The notes below the pieces were generated by a model. The model saw nothing but the letters and a program-made list of their open reading frames with translations, made no database searches and was not told the DNA's origin. Below are positions 34,701 to 45,417 of a DNA stretch of 64,000 nucleotides, piece by piece. Numbering within the stretch: the stretch's first letter is position 1; the number at the start of each line of letters is the position of its first letter. The stretch spans positions 11,084,501 through 11,148,500 of the forward strand of contig OZ024724.1 in NCBI GenBank assembly GCA_964016875.1, in the 5' to 3' direction. Made by a program: the position numbers and the translations under genes. The DNA is from Fallopia convolvulus (lineage: Eukaryota; Streptophyta; Magnoliopsida; Caryophyllales; Polygonaceae).

Positions 34701-35092
34701 GATGATGACAAACCCATCACAAAATATGCAAGTATTTCAATGAATGATATGCTGATGAGTTCCTAAGTAAGATTTTGGGAAGTCACTTCTAGTGAAACAA
34801 TTTTATTTAGGGAGCCACTTCTGGTGAGACACTTAGTTCTTACTTAGCTTTTTATGCAATTGTTCCCCCTTAGCTTATGCGTGGTCTGTGATAACTTAAA
34901 CTTGTAACTCATCTCGCATTTTTTGTCTTTCCCCCTTTTGACATCATCGAAAACAAGCAAAGCAATAATAGGGAAGAAGGGAACACGTAATCAAATTAAA
35001 GACCAATGCATTACTTAAGAAAATATTTACAATGGGAACTCAAGTACAATTTTTGTAGTCATTTTTGGATTAAGGGAAAAAGAAGGGAGAGA
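34701..35092. other. 3' untranslated DNA of the Sirevirus-like element
   Basis: Between the extra ORF and the PPT. Several pyrimidine-rich CCCCCTTTTG/CCCCCTTAG stretches (purine runs on the minus strand) resemble extra polypurine tracts. No ORF. Confidence 0.5.
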
Positions 35093-37387
35093 TCATGGGG
35101 CTTGGGGGAAAAGGGCGTCACAGAGGCGCGTCAGGACTTGTGTAAGCTTTTCTTGTCCTCTAGCCAACGCGGCTTGGTCCCTGGCAATCTGGTCGAGGGT
35201 GTTGGCGATACGGAGCAACACTTGAAAGTTCCCCTCGTGTTCACCAGACTCCAGTTGAGCCGCTTCCTCCACAGGCTCAGAGTGCCTCATCTTCTTGACA
35301 ACTGAAATGTCTAGTTCCCTTCCAAGCTCTATTTCGTCCTTAGAGGCGTCGTAGAGACCCTCTTTTTGTAGGAGCTTCTTTATCAGCCCGGAGTAGGGAA
35401 GGGAATGGGACTTGGAAGCCATGCACTTCTCCATGTGCCCAAGGATGATTCTGGGAAGGTTGATGGGCTTCTTGAGGAGGAAGTGATAGAGGATGATGGC
35501 ATCAGGGATGTTGACGACCAGACGCTTCTCCTGGCGAGGGATCACCACATTGATGATGAATTGGTGAGCGAGCTTGGCGACCAGGGACAGATGGTGCGTC
35601 GAGAGCACTTTAGAGGGAACCCGACCCTCAAAGATAGTGTTGCACACCTCGGCGCTATTGAAGTCGCCCCAGAGCTTGTTGGGCAACTCGTTGAGCCCTT
35701 GACCTGGGACCTGGAGCTGAAGGCGGATCGTTGACGTGGTAAAAATGAACTCGTCGCCTTCGTGGGAGAGAGTACCCTGAGTGCAGTCATTGGTGATAAT
35801 GAAGTTATTGTAGAATTGACGCACTTGTGAGGGATCTACGCTCACAGTTTCTTTGCAGAGATTCTCCCAGCCCTGGGCCTTGATCAGGTCCCACAGTTCC
35901 CCTAGGCCATTGTCGTTTAGCACGTCTTCGGAGACGATAAGTGGAGGAAGGAGCTTCCTGCGCTCATCCATATGGTGCTTTGTGGAAGAGGTCCCCTTCC
36001 TCTTCGTGGTAGTGCTCTTGGACGTGTTCCCCCTAGAGACCGTTCGAGGTCCTTTCAGCTGAGGAGGTGCAGCCGCTTCAATCATGAGCACGCGGTCCCT
36101 TGGCTGTTGGGAACTCGTGGACACCACCATTTGGTGTCCAGGTGTTGGGATCCGTGCTTGCTCCTTAGCAGCAGGAGCCTCTTCTTCTTCTTCGACCTCA
36201 TCATGGGAGGTCCCTTCTTCTTCGAAGGAGCTCGAACTTGAGCCCTCCGCGTCATCTTCGGGATGACTTGTTGTTACCCCAGCACCACCAGCTGGTGCGG
36301 GGTCCCTTGTCTCCGTGGGCTCTTCCGGAGCCACCTTCTCTGGGGACTTGGTCCCTGGATCAGTTGTGTGTTCGGAGGGGTCCCTGTTGAGCTCTTATTC
36401 GATGGCCTTGAGCTGGGCCTCCTCCTCCACAGTTCCCATGATGATAGGAGGAGGGTCCTTGTTCATTTTGCCGATGACCACGGAGAGAGGGAGATCATCG
36501 TCGTCCGAGGTAAGGGCGACGACACTTTTGGATGGTGAGGGAGAGGGGAGTTTTGTGGTGGTGGGGGATGTGGTGGAAGAAGGGAGAGAAGAAGAAATGC
36601 AAGTAGAGAGTTGGGTAGAAGGAGGAGGAGTTTTGTGAGGTGGAGGTGGAGTTGGAGTTCCCGTTGTTATGGGAACGGAAGGAAGTGAAGAAGGTGGAGT
36701 TCCTTTTGGAGTGGGAACAGAAGGAGGTGGTGGAGGAGTCTGTTGTTTCGTGGGAGGAGGTTTGGGAGGTCCCTCAGTTATGGGAAGAGGGAGAGAGGAA
36801 GAGGAAGGGAGTAGACTCTGGGATTGGGAGGTCCCATCGTCGGAGGGGAAAGCGTATGGAGGTTTGGTCATACAGGAACTCTCCTTGGAGCAGTTCAAGT
36901 AATCCTCAAACTTGAAGTGGGGCTTTTTCCTGCGCTCCGAGAATTCGGAGACCTCAGTGTGTTTGCGTTTTTTGGATTTGGAGGGATCGTGGGAATGTTT
37001 GGATTTTTTGGGTTTTGAGGGTTCTTTGGAGGAGTGGCGTCGTTTGGATGAATGGCGGTGTTTGGATTTTCGAGGTTTCTCATTGATGGAGGGACGAGCA
37101 TCTCCGAAATTGTCAACGATGACAACGCCGGAGGAGGTGTTGCTGGTTGAAGGAGGAGGAAGGGATTCAGAAGAGGTGGCGGAAGAAGTCCATGCCATAG
37201 TGTCGTCGGCCGGAGGAGGAGGAGGGGGCAAGAAAGGGCTTACTTGGTTGTAGAGCCCTTGGATAAGAACATCCTTCATAATTGGGTCTTGCTCTTTCTC
37301 AATCTCTTTCAATTGAGAGATGAAGAGGATTCGAGGGTTGGCATGTACCCACTCTTTGATCTGGGCAAAGGTGTGTTGAAAGGCCAT
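35093..37387 (-). pseudogene. Extra 3' ORF (env-like position) with one stop
   Basis: From ATG 37385-37387 (MAFQHTFAQIKEWVHANP) one frame runs about 760 codons to 35093, broken only by TAA at about 36395-36397. The first half is Pro/Ser/Lys-rich (RRHSSKEPSKPKKSKHSH, PPPPPSVPTPKGTPP), the middle is acidic, and the second half is a folded-looking domain (LGELWDLIKAQGWENL, EVCNTIFEGRVPS, AIILYHFLLKKPINLP) of the type annotated as a putative plant transposon protein. I see no signal peptide or clear transmembrane helix, so env-like refers only to position. A basic region of KSKKRKH type suggests nuclear entry. Function unknown. Confidence 0.75.
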
Positions 37388-38173
37388 TTTTGTAAGGTTT
37401 TTGAAGGTTTTGGAGGTTTCTTGAAAAAGGAAGTGAAAGGGATGTGGAGAAGAAGAGTGGCAGAGATGGAAGATGGAATAAGATCCCAAAAATGGCAAAT
37501 GAGGGTTTTAAGGAGAGAAGGGCGAAGGGTAGAAAGGGAAGTGGAAAAACTCGATAACCGTCGCCCAATGAACGTGGGGCATCGTTTCAACTTCCATAGC
37601 ACGCTTCTGGACACGCGTCACGATCTCTCGGGAAGTCCTTTTCAAAATTTGAATACTTGGCCCTTAACGCTTCAAAGTCTCTGACACAAAAGTCCGCTTC
37701 CCAAGTGACGGTTCATCTTTGTAGATGAGTCAGCGTTCCCTTGCTATGTATCAGTTCCCATGATCTTGTCAAGGTCAGGGAGAGTGAAGTGGTTAAGGGA
37801 ACTTCACACTCATCCTTTTGTGGGGCTAGGGAACTCAAAGGGGATCCAGACAATTTGCGACTCGATAAAGGAGTGAATATTTTGGCTAATGAGAAGCGTG
37901 TGTCTGGTCCCTAGCTTAGGGTGGGTTATATGATCAACTGTCATGGTGGCTTGTAAAGAGGGATAAAGGGAACTCTGGTTGATCATTTTGGGCCAAAAGA
38001 AATAGAGTTCCTTTGTACACATTTATCTTTAGACTAGTAATCATGGCATAGTGAAAGCAATAAGTCCAAATTCCCTATCATGCAATCTTGTATAAACTAG
38101 TCAGGCATTGAGGGAGAAACAAAAAGGGACTTGTTTAGTTTAGAGTTATCATCCCTAGGAGCATTCGAAAACG

Positions 38174-41100
38174 CTAGTAGGGACGTCTGTCTAAAGCTTT
38201 GGTGAGAATGTCCGCAATTTGCTCTTCAGTTCTACAGTGTTCCATCGAGATGTTCCCACTTTCAACATTGTCACGTAGAAAGTGATGCCTTATATCTATA
38301 TGCTTAGTTCTAGAATGATGCACAAGATTTTTGGAAATGTTTATTGCACTAGTGTTACACAAAGTATGGGAACTGGGCCAAAAGACATACCGTAATCCTG
38401 GAGTTGTGACTTAAGCCATAGAACTTGGAACAACAAGATGCGGCAGCCACATATTCTGCTTCAGCTGTGGAGAGTGCCACTGAGTTTTGCTTTTTAGATC
38501 CCCATGAAACTAAGCATGACCCTAGGAACTGGGCCATTCCAGATGTGCTCTTTCTATCAACCAGGTGCCCTGCAAAGTCCGCATCTGTGTATGCAATGAG
38601 CTCAAGGGAACTCTTTATTGGATACCAGAGGCACAAGTTATCGTTCCCTTTGAGATACCTGAAAATTCTCTTCACCTCTTTCAGGTGTGATTCCATAGGG
38701 CTAGCTTGAAAACGAGCACAAAGACATACGGAGAACATGATATCAGGTCTACTAGCTGTTAAGTAGAGAAGGGACCCAATCATACCTCGATAGTTCCGTT
38801 GGTCCACACTAATACCTGTTTCATCCGCATTGAGCCTTGAATTTGGTGAGATGGGGGTGTCGATGGGCTTGGAGTGTTTCATCCCATACTTCACGAGCAT
38901 TTACTTGATGTATTTTTGTTGATGAATCTTAGTTCCCTCCTTGGTTTGGGATATTTGAAGTCCCAGGAAGAACGTGAGTTCCCCAATGAGACTCATCTCA
39001 AACTCAGTGCTCATGAGGTCCTTAAAGTTCTCTACAAGAGTTTCGTTAGTTGCTCCAAAAACAATGTCATCAACATATACTTGCACGATCAAAATGTCTT
39101 TAGACTCTTTCTTTAAAAACAAAGTCTTGTCTATGGAACCTCGAAGGTATCCATGGGACAAGAGGAATTGAGCAAACCTATCATACCAAGCTCGGGGAGC
39201 TTGTTTGAGTCCGTAGAGTGCCCTCTCCAGGAAGTAGACATGGTTGGGTTGCTTCTCATCTTCGAATCCTGGGGGTTGAGCCACATATACTTCTTCCTTG
39301 AGATATCCATTGAGGAAGGCTGTTTTCACATCCATTTGATAAAGCTTGAATCCCTTGTGAGCAGCATAGGCAATTGGTGCGAAGGTCTCATCGTAGTCCA
39401 TTCCTTCCTCTTGCCTGTAGCCTTGTGCCACTAGCCTAGCCTTGTTTCTTGCTACAACCCCAGTATCATCGAGCTTGTTTCTAAAGACCCATCGAGTTGC
39501 TATGATGTTCTTGTTCTTGGGCTTAGGAACTAGCTTCCAAACTTTGTTCCTCTCGAACTGGTGGAGCTCTTCTTGCATGGCTTGGATCCAATTTGGGTCC
39601 TTCAAAGCTTCTTTGATATTTTTGGGTTCCACCATTGAAACAAACGCGTTAAAAGCACAAAAATTATTGAGAGAGGAGCGAGTTTGTACACCTTTATCAT
39701 AAGGGGAGATGATGTTCTCAATGGGGTGGTCCTTCCTTTGTTGAAAGTTTCTTGTATGAGTGGGTTCCCTTGCACTTGTATCATCTTCAGTGGAGGCTTC
39801 TTTGTCATGGGAACACTCATCTTCAGCTTCTTTATTAAGTGTTTCTTCAGATATTCCTGGCAAGTTCCCTCTTTTTTCCCCCTGAATACTTGATTCTGGT
39901 AGGGTATTGTCTTGGGGAACAAGAGAGTTGGAAGTGTCTTGTAATTCTTCTGAGGAGGGAACTTCGAGGGAGATTTGATCAGTGAGAGTTGGATCTCCGT
40001 CGTTGTTCCCTGGTTGTGGGATGTTGCTTGCATTTGGATAGTCTTCATCCCTCTTCCTTGGCTCATCATCATCATCGTCGTCTTCTTGTCTTACCAGTTT
40101 GAACAGAGTTCCCTTCCCTTGGGTCTCTGTTCCCATCTTTACGGATTTCTCGTTGAAGACGACATGGATGCTTTCTTCTATCTTCTTGGTTCTTTTGTTG
40201 AAAACCCTGTAAGCTTTGCTTTGAGATGAGTATCCCAGGAAGATCCCTTCGTCGCTTCTGGGATCGAATTTTCCAAGATTGTCTTTGCCATTGTTATGGA
40301 CAAAGCATGTGCATCCGAAGGTCCTTAGATGGGAGATGTTTGGTTTTCTCCCCTTGATGAGCTCATAGGATGTCTTCTTGATCAAGGGCCTTGTCATGGC
40401 TCGGTTCAAGATGTATGTAGCTGTAGAGATGGCTTCAGCCCAGAAATACTCAGGAACTCCGCTTTCAATCATCATGGTCCTCGCCAATTCCTCCAGCGTT
40501 CTGTTGTTTCTCTCGACAACTCCATTTTGCTGAGGAGTGCGAGGAGCTGAGAAATTGTGGGAGATCCCATTTTTGTCACATAAGTTCAGGAACTCTGAGT
40601 TTTGAAACTCAGTTCCATGGTCAGATCTGATTGCTTTCAGCTTTAGCCCCAAGCTTACTTCTGTTCTTTTGATGAAGGGCTCGAATTCTTCAAATGCTTG
40701 TGATTTTGCCTTCAAGAAAATAACCCAGATGAATCTTGAAAAATCATCAATTAAAACATACATGTACCTTTTTCCACAGTAGCTGGCGGTTCTCATGGGA
40801 CCACAGAGATCCATGTGAATCAGCTCTAAGGACCTGGTTGTGCTTACCACCTTCTTGGGTTTAAAGGAGTTCCTGGTTTGTTTCCCTCGAACACATGCTT
40901 CACACATTTTGACTCCTTCGAGATTGATCCGTGGAAGACCAATGACCAGATCCTGGAGATAAAGCTTCAGGATTTGATTTACACCTGCATGTCCTAGTCT
41001 TCGATGCCAGAGTTCCGTGTCATCTTGGGAACTCGCAAGGCACAACTTCATTGTTGGTTCAAAGTCAGTATCCACCACATACACATTGTTGTATCTTCTT

Positions 41101-41429
41101 CCTCTCAAAATTATTTTGTTGGTCTTCTTGTTGATGACGAGGCATTCTTCTGGTTCGAAAGTGACGATGTTGTTCCCTTGATCACACATCTGGGAGACAC
41201 TCAAAAGATTGTATCCCAGATCCTTTACCAAATTCACGTTGCTAACTTTGATAGATCTATCGAGCAACACTTCTCCTTTTCCAATAACTTCTCCCTTGTT
41301 TTTGTTGCCAAATGAGACGTGGCCTCCTTCGGCATGAGTGTGGAGTGAGATGAGGATGTCTTTGTTTCCTGTCATATGGTTAGAGCATCCGCTATCTATG
41401 AACCATGTATTGTTCCCTCTCACTGCCAC
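38174..41429 (-). pseudogene. Sirevirus-like pol: protease, integrase, RT, RNase H
   Basis: The main ORF (38901-41429) holds protease TWFIDSGCSNHMTG, pre-integrase WHRRLGHAGVNQ...CEACVRGKQ, integrase LIHMDLCGPM, IRSDHGTEFQ and QQNGVVERNN, and RT WVFRNKLDDTGVVARNKARL with catalytic VYVDDIVFGA. Between FAPIA and YAAHKGFKLYQMD a dozen or so residues usual in Copia RT are missing. TAA at 38901-38903 interrupts before MLVKYGMKHSKPIDTP. RNase H follows (YTDADFAGHLVDRKSTSG, STAEAEYVAAASCC), then a frameshift near 38400, and the end NTSAINISKN...IADILTKALD stops at 38174. Confidence 0.92.
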
Positions 41430-41442
41430 CTACAAGGAAAAG

Positions 41443-43383
41443 TTAGTGTTTTGAGACCCAGGCATGATGACTCTTGCCCGGTCCCTTGCAAGGGAAAACA
41501 TTATTATTCAAGATATAGTCAGCAATGTTGATGTCTTGAGAATTTAGAGAGTTGGAGTTCCTTTGATCATTAGCATGATGTTTTTGTTTATTTAGGAACT
41601 CACGGTTTCTAAGGGTTTGGGCTCTCTTCTTGGGACATGCTTCCTTGTACTGCCCATGAGCACCACAGTTCCAGCACGTCTTATAGAATTCTCCCAGGTA
41701 ATACTTTGGGTGTGGTCTCTGGATCCTGTTCCTATCCATGGTTTCCTTGTTATACACCTGTGACCCGTTTCCCTTAGCAATTTGGACATAAAGTCTATGT
41801 CCAGTGTTCCCAGTGTAATAATCTCTCTCACCACAGTTCCCACTTTCTAGGACCCTGATTTTCTCCTCAAGATGAGCATTTTTCTGTTTCTCACATTGAA
41901 GTTCTAAGGCCCTACACTCATGGATTTCATGTTCACTCAGGGGTGACTTACCGTTCTTAGAGCACTCTCCTTTGTATCCTATGCCATGTCTGGCTGGGAC
42001 AAACTTAATTTGTGAACTAGAGGCTTCAAGATGTTCGGGCGTCTTACTCAGGTTTTGCAAGAGGGTGTTCTCATCTTTCTCTAGAGTTTTAATTTCTCTT
42101 TCTAGATCTACGATGTGAGACACATGGGACTTGAGTTTTTCGAGAAGGGATATGCAGTTGGGAGAGGGTTCAAGACCAACTAATTGAGCATTTATGTGTT
42201 CCTGTTTTTCCAACTTGTTTTGCAGTTTTATGTTATCTTTGACAAGACTTGAAAGGATTTTCAATAGCTCAGGTTTTTCATAGTTATTTAGAGAATCAAG
42301 AACAGTTTCAGTGGTTACCTCACTGGGTTGTTCCCCAGTGGTTTCTCCTATGGCCATGCCACACATGTCTGGGAGTGCCCATGACTCGGGATCTTCGTCT
42401 TCATCATCGCTCCAGGTAGTGATGTAGGCCTTTTTTCCTTGCTTCCGGCCATCAGTTCCCTGTGGGCATTCCTTCGCGAAGTGTCCTTTCTTGTTGCACT
42501 TATAGCATGTGACATCCGAGAGATCCTTCTCTGTGGATTTTTTTTGGGAACTCTGTCCTTTTCCCCAGTTCCCACTGTTCCTTTGGGACTTCCCTTTGTA
42601 GAAGTTTCGAAGATCCTTTGTTATGAGAACTAGCTCCTCATCCTCTTCTTCTTCGGAGTCTTCGTGTTGTTCTTGGGTTGATTTGAGCATCTTCTCGATC
42701 TTGAGTGCGATCCCTCGATGAGCTCGAGTCTGTTCCTTAGCATCGATCTTTCTCTTCTCGTGTCCCACTAGCTTTCCAAACACTTTATGGAGCATGAGTG
42801 TTCTATTTTCCGGATTTTCCTTGAACATTGTTCTCTCGTTTGCCCATTCTCCAGTCAATCCGTTGAAGAGTTGTTGGACCTTCATCTTATGGGTGATTTC
42901 TTCTTTGGTGATCCCCAAGCCTTCCATTTTGGTGCAAAGTCCTTCAAATCGGGACTGGTAGCTATCGACAAACTCTCCCATCTCCATTTGGAAGTTGTAG
43001 AACTCCCTCTTTGCATTCATCTGAAGATCTTCTCGGAGATCTGAGTTCCCAACGTGCATTTGTTGGATGGCTTCCCACATTTCCTTAGCTGTGTCAAGGT
43101 TTGCTACCTTGTCACAGTCTTGTACGCACATGGACCTCTTCAGGTATTGTTTGGCTTTGTAGTTTGCCACCATACACTTGTATTCGTTGGGTCCCCACTT
43201 TGAGAGGTCATTGACTATAGCTGGATCGATTTCGAAGTTGCCTCTCTCGATAACACACCAGGCTTGGTAGTCTTGGCCACGCATCCAATCCTTCATGTCG
43301 CGTTGCCAGCTTTCAAATCTTCCTGTAATAAGCTTTGGCGGCTTACTAGTGTTGTTCCCCACCTGAGTAAGTTCCTGAGCCAT
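41443..43383 (-). CDS. Sirevirus-like Gag, intact frame
   Basis: A 646-residue open frame starts MAQELTQVGNNTSKPPKL, 38 nt inside the PBS. The capsid-like region (residues about 20-210, FESWQRDMKDWMRGQDYQAW, EFVDSYQSRFEGLCTKMEG) is followed by an acidic stretch, zinc knuckle CYKCNKKGHFAKEC (about residue 295), a heptad-rich coiled coil (about 365-470), and a second knuckle CWNCGAHGQYKEAC (about 585). Gag assembles the particle and binds RNA; the long C-terminal coiled-coil extension is typical of Sireviruses. It is the only long, apparently complete Gag in the window and may still supply particles. Confidence 0.9.
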   Translation of the reverse strand: MAQELTQVGNNTSKPPKLITGRFESWQRDMKDWMRGQDYQAWCVIERGNFEIDPAIVNDLSKWGPNEYKCMVANYKAKQYLKRSMCVQDCDKVANLDTAKEMWEAIQQMHVGNSDLREDLQMNAKREFYNFQMEMGEFVDSYQSRFEGLCTKMEGLGITKEEITHKMKVQQLFNGLTGEWANERTMFKENPENRTLMLHKVFGKLVGHEKRKIDAKEQTRAHRGIALKIEKMLKSTQEQHEDSEEEEDEELVLITKDLRNFYKGKSQRNSGNWGKGQSSQKKSTEKDLSDVTCYKCNKKGHFAKECPQGTDGRKQGKKAYITTWSDDEDEDPESWALPDMCGMAIGETTGEQPSEVTTETVLDSLNNYEKPELLKILSSLVKDNIKLQNKLEKQEHINAQLVGLEPSPNCISLLEKLKSHVSHIVDLEREIKTLEKDENTLLQNLSKTPEHLEASSSQIKFVPARHGIGYKGECSKNGKSPLSEHEIHECRALELQCEKQKNAHLEEKIRVLESGNCGERDYYTGNTGHRLYVQIAKGNGSQVYNKETMDRNRIQRPHPKYYLGEFYKTCWNCGAHGQYKEACPKKRAQTLRNREFLNKQKHHANDQRNSNSLNSQDINIADYILNNNVFPCKGPGKSHHAWVSKH

Positions 43384-43420
43384 TTGATACCTGCGATGCT
43401 AACACAAATTTAGAGCACAA

Positions 43421-43432
43421 GCTTTGATACCA
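43421..43432 (-). other. Primer binding site of the Sirevirus-like element
   Basis: Minus-strand TGGTATCAAAGC, two bases from the 5' LTR end; complementary to initiator tRNA-Met. Confidence 0.9.
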
Positions 43433-43434
43433 AT

Positions 43435-44494
43435 TGTTGGATCGTAAACGGTTAGCAAAGAGCTTGGGAACTGGCAATTAAACTGTTCCCAAGGCAGCGG
43501 AAGTAAACAGTTCGCAAGTATGAAAGACAGTAAAAAACACAGTTCCTTTATAGAGGAACCCCACTACAACCAAATAGTTGTATGGGTAAACCTCTACCTC
43601 CGCTTGGAGGATTTTGAATGACTTACTTGTATTGATTGCTTTATTCCTTAGTTACAACAGCCGAATTCACACTTCTCTGTTCCTACGAGTTCTTCCTAAC
43701 TCTAGCAACACTAGTAAATCCTCTCAACTGAGTTCCTAAGCTCACAACAGAAAACTACAAATAACTCAAACCCTATACCGACTTCTCAGTTCCCTTGTCC
43801 TTGGGAACTTCGGCTTCACCGTCGTCGAGATCACACACTCGCCGGCGGGGACTTCTCTTCCTTTTTCTTTCTTTTCTCTGGTGTGGGTGTTTGTGAGTTC
43901 TGGGAGAAGTACTCAATCCGTGTACTATTCATTTGGCTTTATAGTCCGGTGAGCTTGGGCAGTCGCATCTTTCGTTTATGTCCAAAATGCCCTTTGCTTG
44001 ATGCCCAAGTTGTACTTTTTTCACATGTGACTTTGGTTTGAACTAGGTCAACTTCTTGGATCAATCGGACCTTTGGATGAAGCGTGATAGTCTGATCCTC
44101 AGACTGTTCCTTCGGGCTGTCCGAGACAGAATCCCGCGATCTGCGCTGAACGGTCGTTGTCCTCACATGTGAGTTCCCATGTCATGGGAACTGTCTTGTT
44201 CAGAGTTCCCTTGATGGAAACTCTTCATCGTTGTAAGCTTGTGTTCTCTTGATTGTTTCTGGGAGTTCCCACTTCATGGGAACTTTCCTCTTCGGAGTTC
44301 CCTTGATGGAAACTTTGCATTGTGACCTGTTGTGGCTTTTGTTCATTCATAGGAGTTCTTGGCTGTACCTGTGTTCCTTAGAAATACTTGAACAAACCAC
44401 ATTAGTTCACTATAGTGTTTGTCATTATCAAAACTCGGAGAATGACATCGTTGATCCGTTGTTTAGAACCAGAGGTCCCAACAACGTCCCAACA
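43435..44494 (-). repeat. 5' LTR of the Sirevirus-like element
   Basis: 1060 bp, same length as its partner at 33627, 18 substitutions by eye. A TATA-like ACTATAAAGCC lies at about 43935-43945 on the minus strand and would start the genomic RNA. Confidence 0.95.
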
Positions 44495-44499
44495 CCCGA

Positions 44500-45046
44500 C
44501 ACTCACATTTAGCTAATGCTCTACATCTACAATCAAGATTTCCATTCATCAATTGCAACTCATCCCAGCATCTTTTGAGCTTTCCATAGTAACAGAAAAA
44601 TTCCCCTGCGTGATTTGATTCAGCTCCTGCATAAGCTAATATATAAATGGAGCATTACTATGGCTGAATCACTCTAGAATATCCTTCCACATCGCTCTAG
44701 TAGAGCTAACATAGATGAAGGATCCCAAAACATCCTTTGTCATCGAGTTCAAAACCCATCAAGCTACCATTCTATCAACTCTCTCCCACCTTGCTAGATC
44801 TAAAAGGTTTCCCTTTGGTTTATCGATCGTCCCATCTATGAACCCTAGTTTCAATTTCGTTCCTAAAGCCAACATAATCTGTCGACTCCATGAAACAAAA
44901 TTTGTACAATCAAACGGGACCGTAGTTAGAGACATACCAGGATAATCAGAATTCCCAAGCATAAGTGGATCGCCTTGTGACTGGCCTTGATTTTATGCCA
45001 TCTAAGCGATTCGAGCAATGATTCTGGCGCTTTCTTCATCCGTCAT
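44500..45046 (-). pseudogene. Copia B gag, N-terminal part
   Basis: The likely start ATG (45044-45046) is followed by MTDEESARIIARIA and stops. The conserved N-terminal block DYPGMSLTTVPFDCTNFVSW, then IMLALGTKLKLGFIDGTI, is open at 44759-44962. Reading continues in degraded form to the insertion point of the Sirevirus-like element. Confidence 0.85.
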
Positions 45047-45146
45047 CTTCTCAGCTCGATCTGAAGCTCTATCACTAGATTTTGAGATTTTTGTTTGTGG
45101 TCGATTCTCCCGAACTCCCTTCCTACTCGGATCGATTAATCCCTAC

Positions 45147-45158
45147 GCTCTGATACCA
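45147..45158 (-). other. Primer binding site of Copia B
   Basis: Minus-strand TGGTATCAGAGC directly follows the 5' LTR end; matches initiator tRNA-Met. Confidence 0.92.
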
Positions 45159-45412
45159 AGAAGAAATTGAAAAAGAGTTTGTGCTACAACCTTTGGGTTG
45201 GGAACACGAAACAGGGGAGAAAATTTCCAGAAAATTCCGAGAGAAATCGGCATATCATTTCTGGTTTGTTGCAAGCTTTTGTATAGTACCTTATCCGTAG
45301 TTTTAACGGTCTACTCAACACATGAGTTAATTAACTCTAGTAAGCTGCCTATGGTTAAATGTAATAAAGCTACCATAGTTAAAATAAAGCAACATGGTTT
45401 TACATTTCATCA
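45159..45412 (-). repeat. 5' LTR of Copia B
   Basis: 254 bp, TG...CT termini on the minus strand, about 94% identical to 29706-29959 by eye; flanked by TSD AAGAT at 45413. Confidence 0.92.
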
Positions 45413-45417
45413 AAGAT

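Larger units (their letters stand above)
33627..44494 (-). mobile_element. Sirevirus-like Copia element with an extra 3' ORF
   Basis: A 10,868-bp minus-strand element has two 1060-bp LTRs (33627-34686 and 43435-44494) that differ at 18 positions with no indels by eye, and TSD CCCGA (33622-33626 and 44495-44499). The order is PBS, a long gag with two zinc knuckles and a coiled coil, pol (protease-integrase-RT-RNase H), a long extra ORF, and a PPT. The size, coiled-coil Gag and extra ORF after pol fit the Sirevirus/SIRE group. It has one nonsense codon in the extra ORF, and a stop, a deletion and a frameshift in pol, so it is non-autonomous though young. Confidence 0.93.
29706..45412 (-). mobile_element. 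Copia LTR retrotransposon B, interrupted
   Basis: A minus-strand Copia element has 254-bp LTRs (29706-29959 and 45159-45412) and TSD AAGAT (29701-29705 and 45413-45417). PBS, gag, protease, integrase, RT, RNase H and PPT all lie in the correct order. Its gag is split by the 10.9-kb Sirevirus-like element at 33627-44494; without that insert the length is about 4.8 kb. The two LTRs differ at about 15 of 254 sites by eye. Many in-frame stops show it is dead. Confidence 0.95.

Noticed and set aside
36263..37253. Several plus-strand ORFs opposite the extra Sirevirus-like ORF
   Set aside because: Shadows of the Pro/Ser-rich minus-strand ORF (Gly/Glu/Trp-rich reverse reading).
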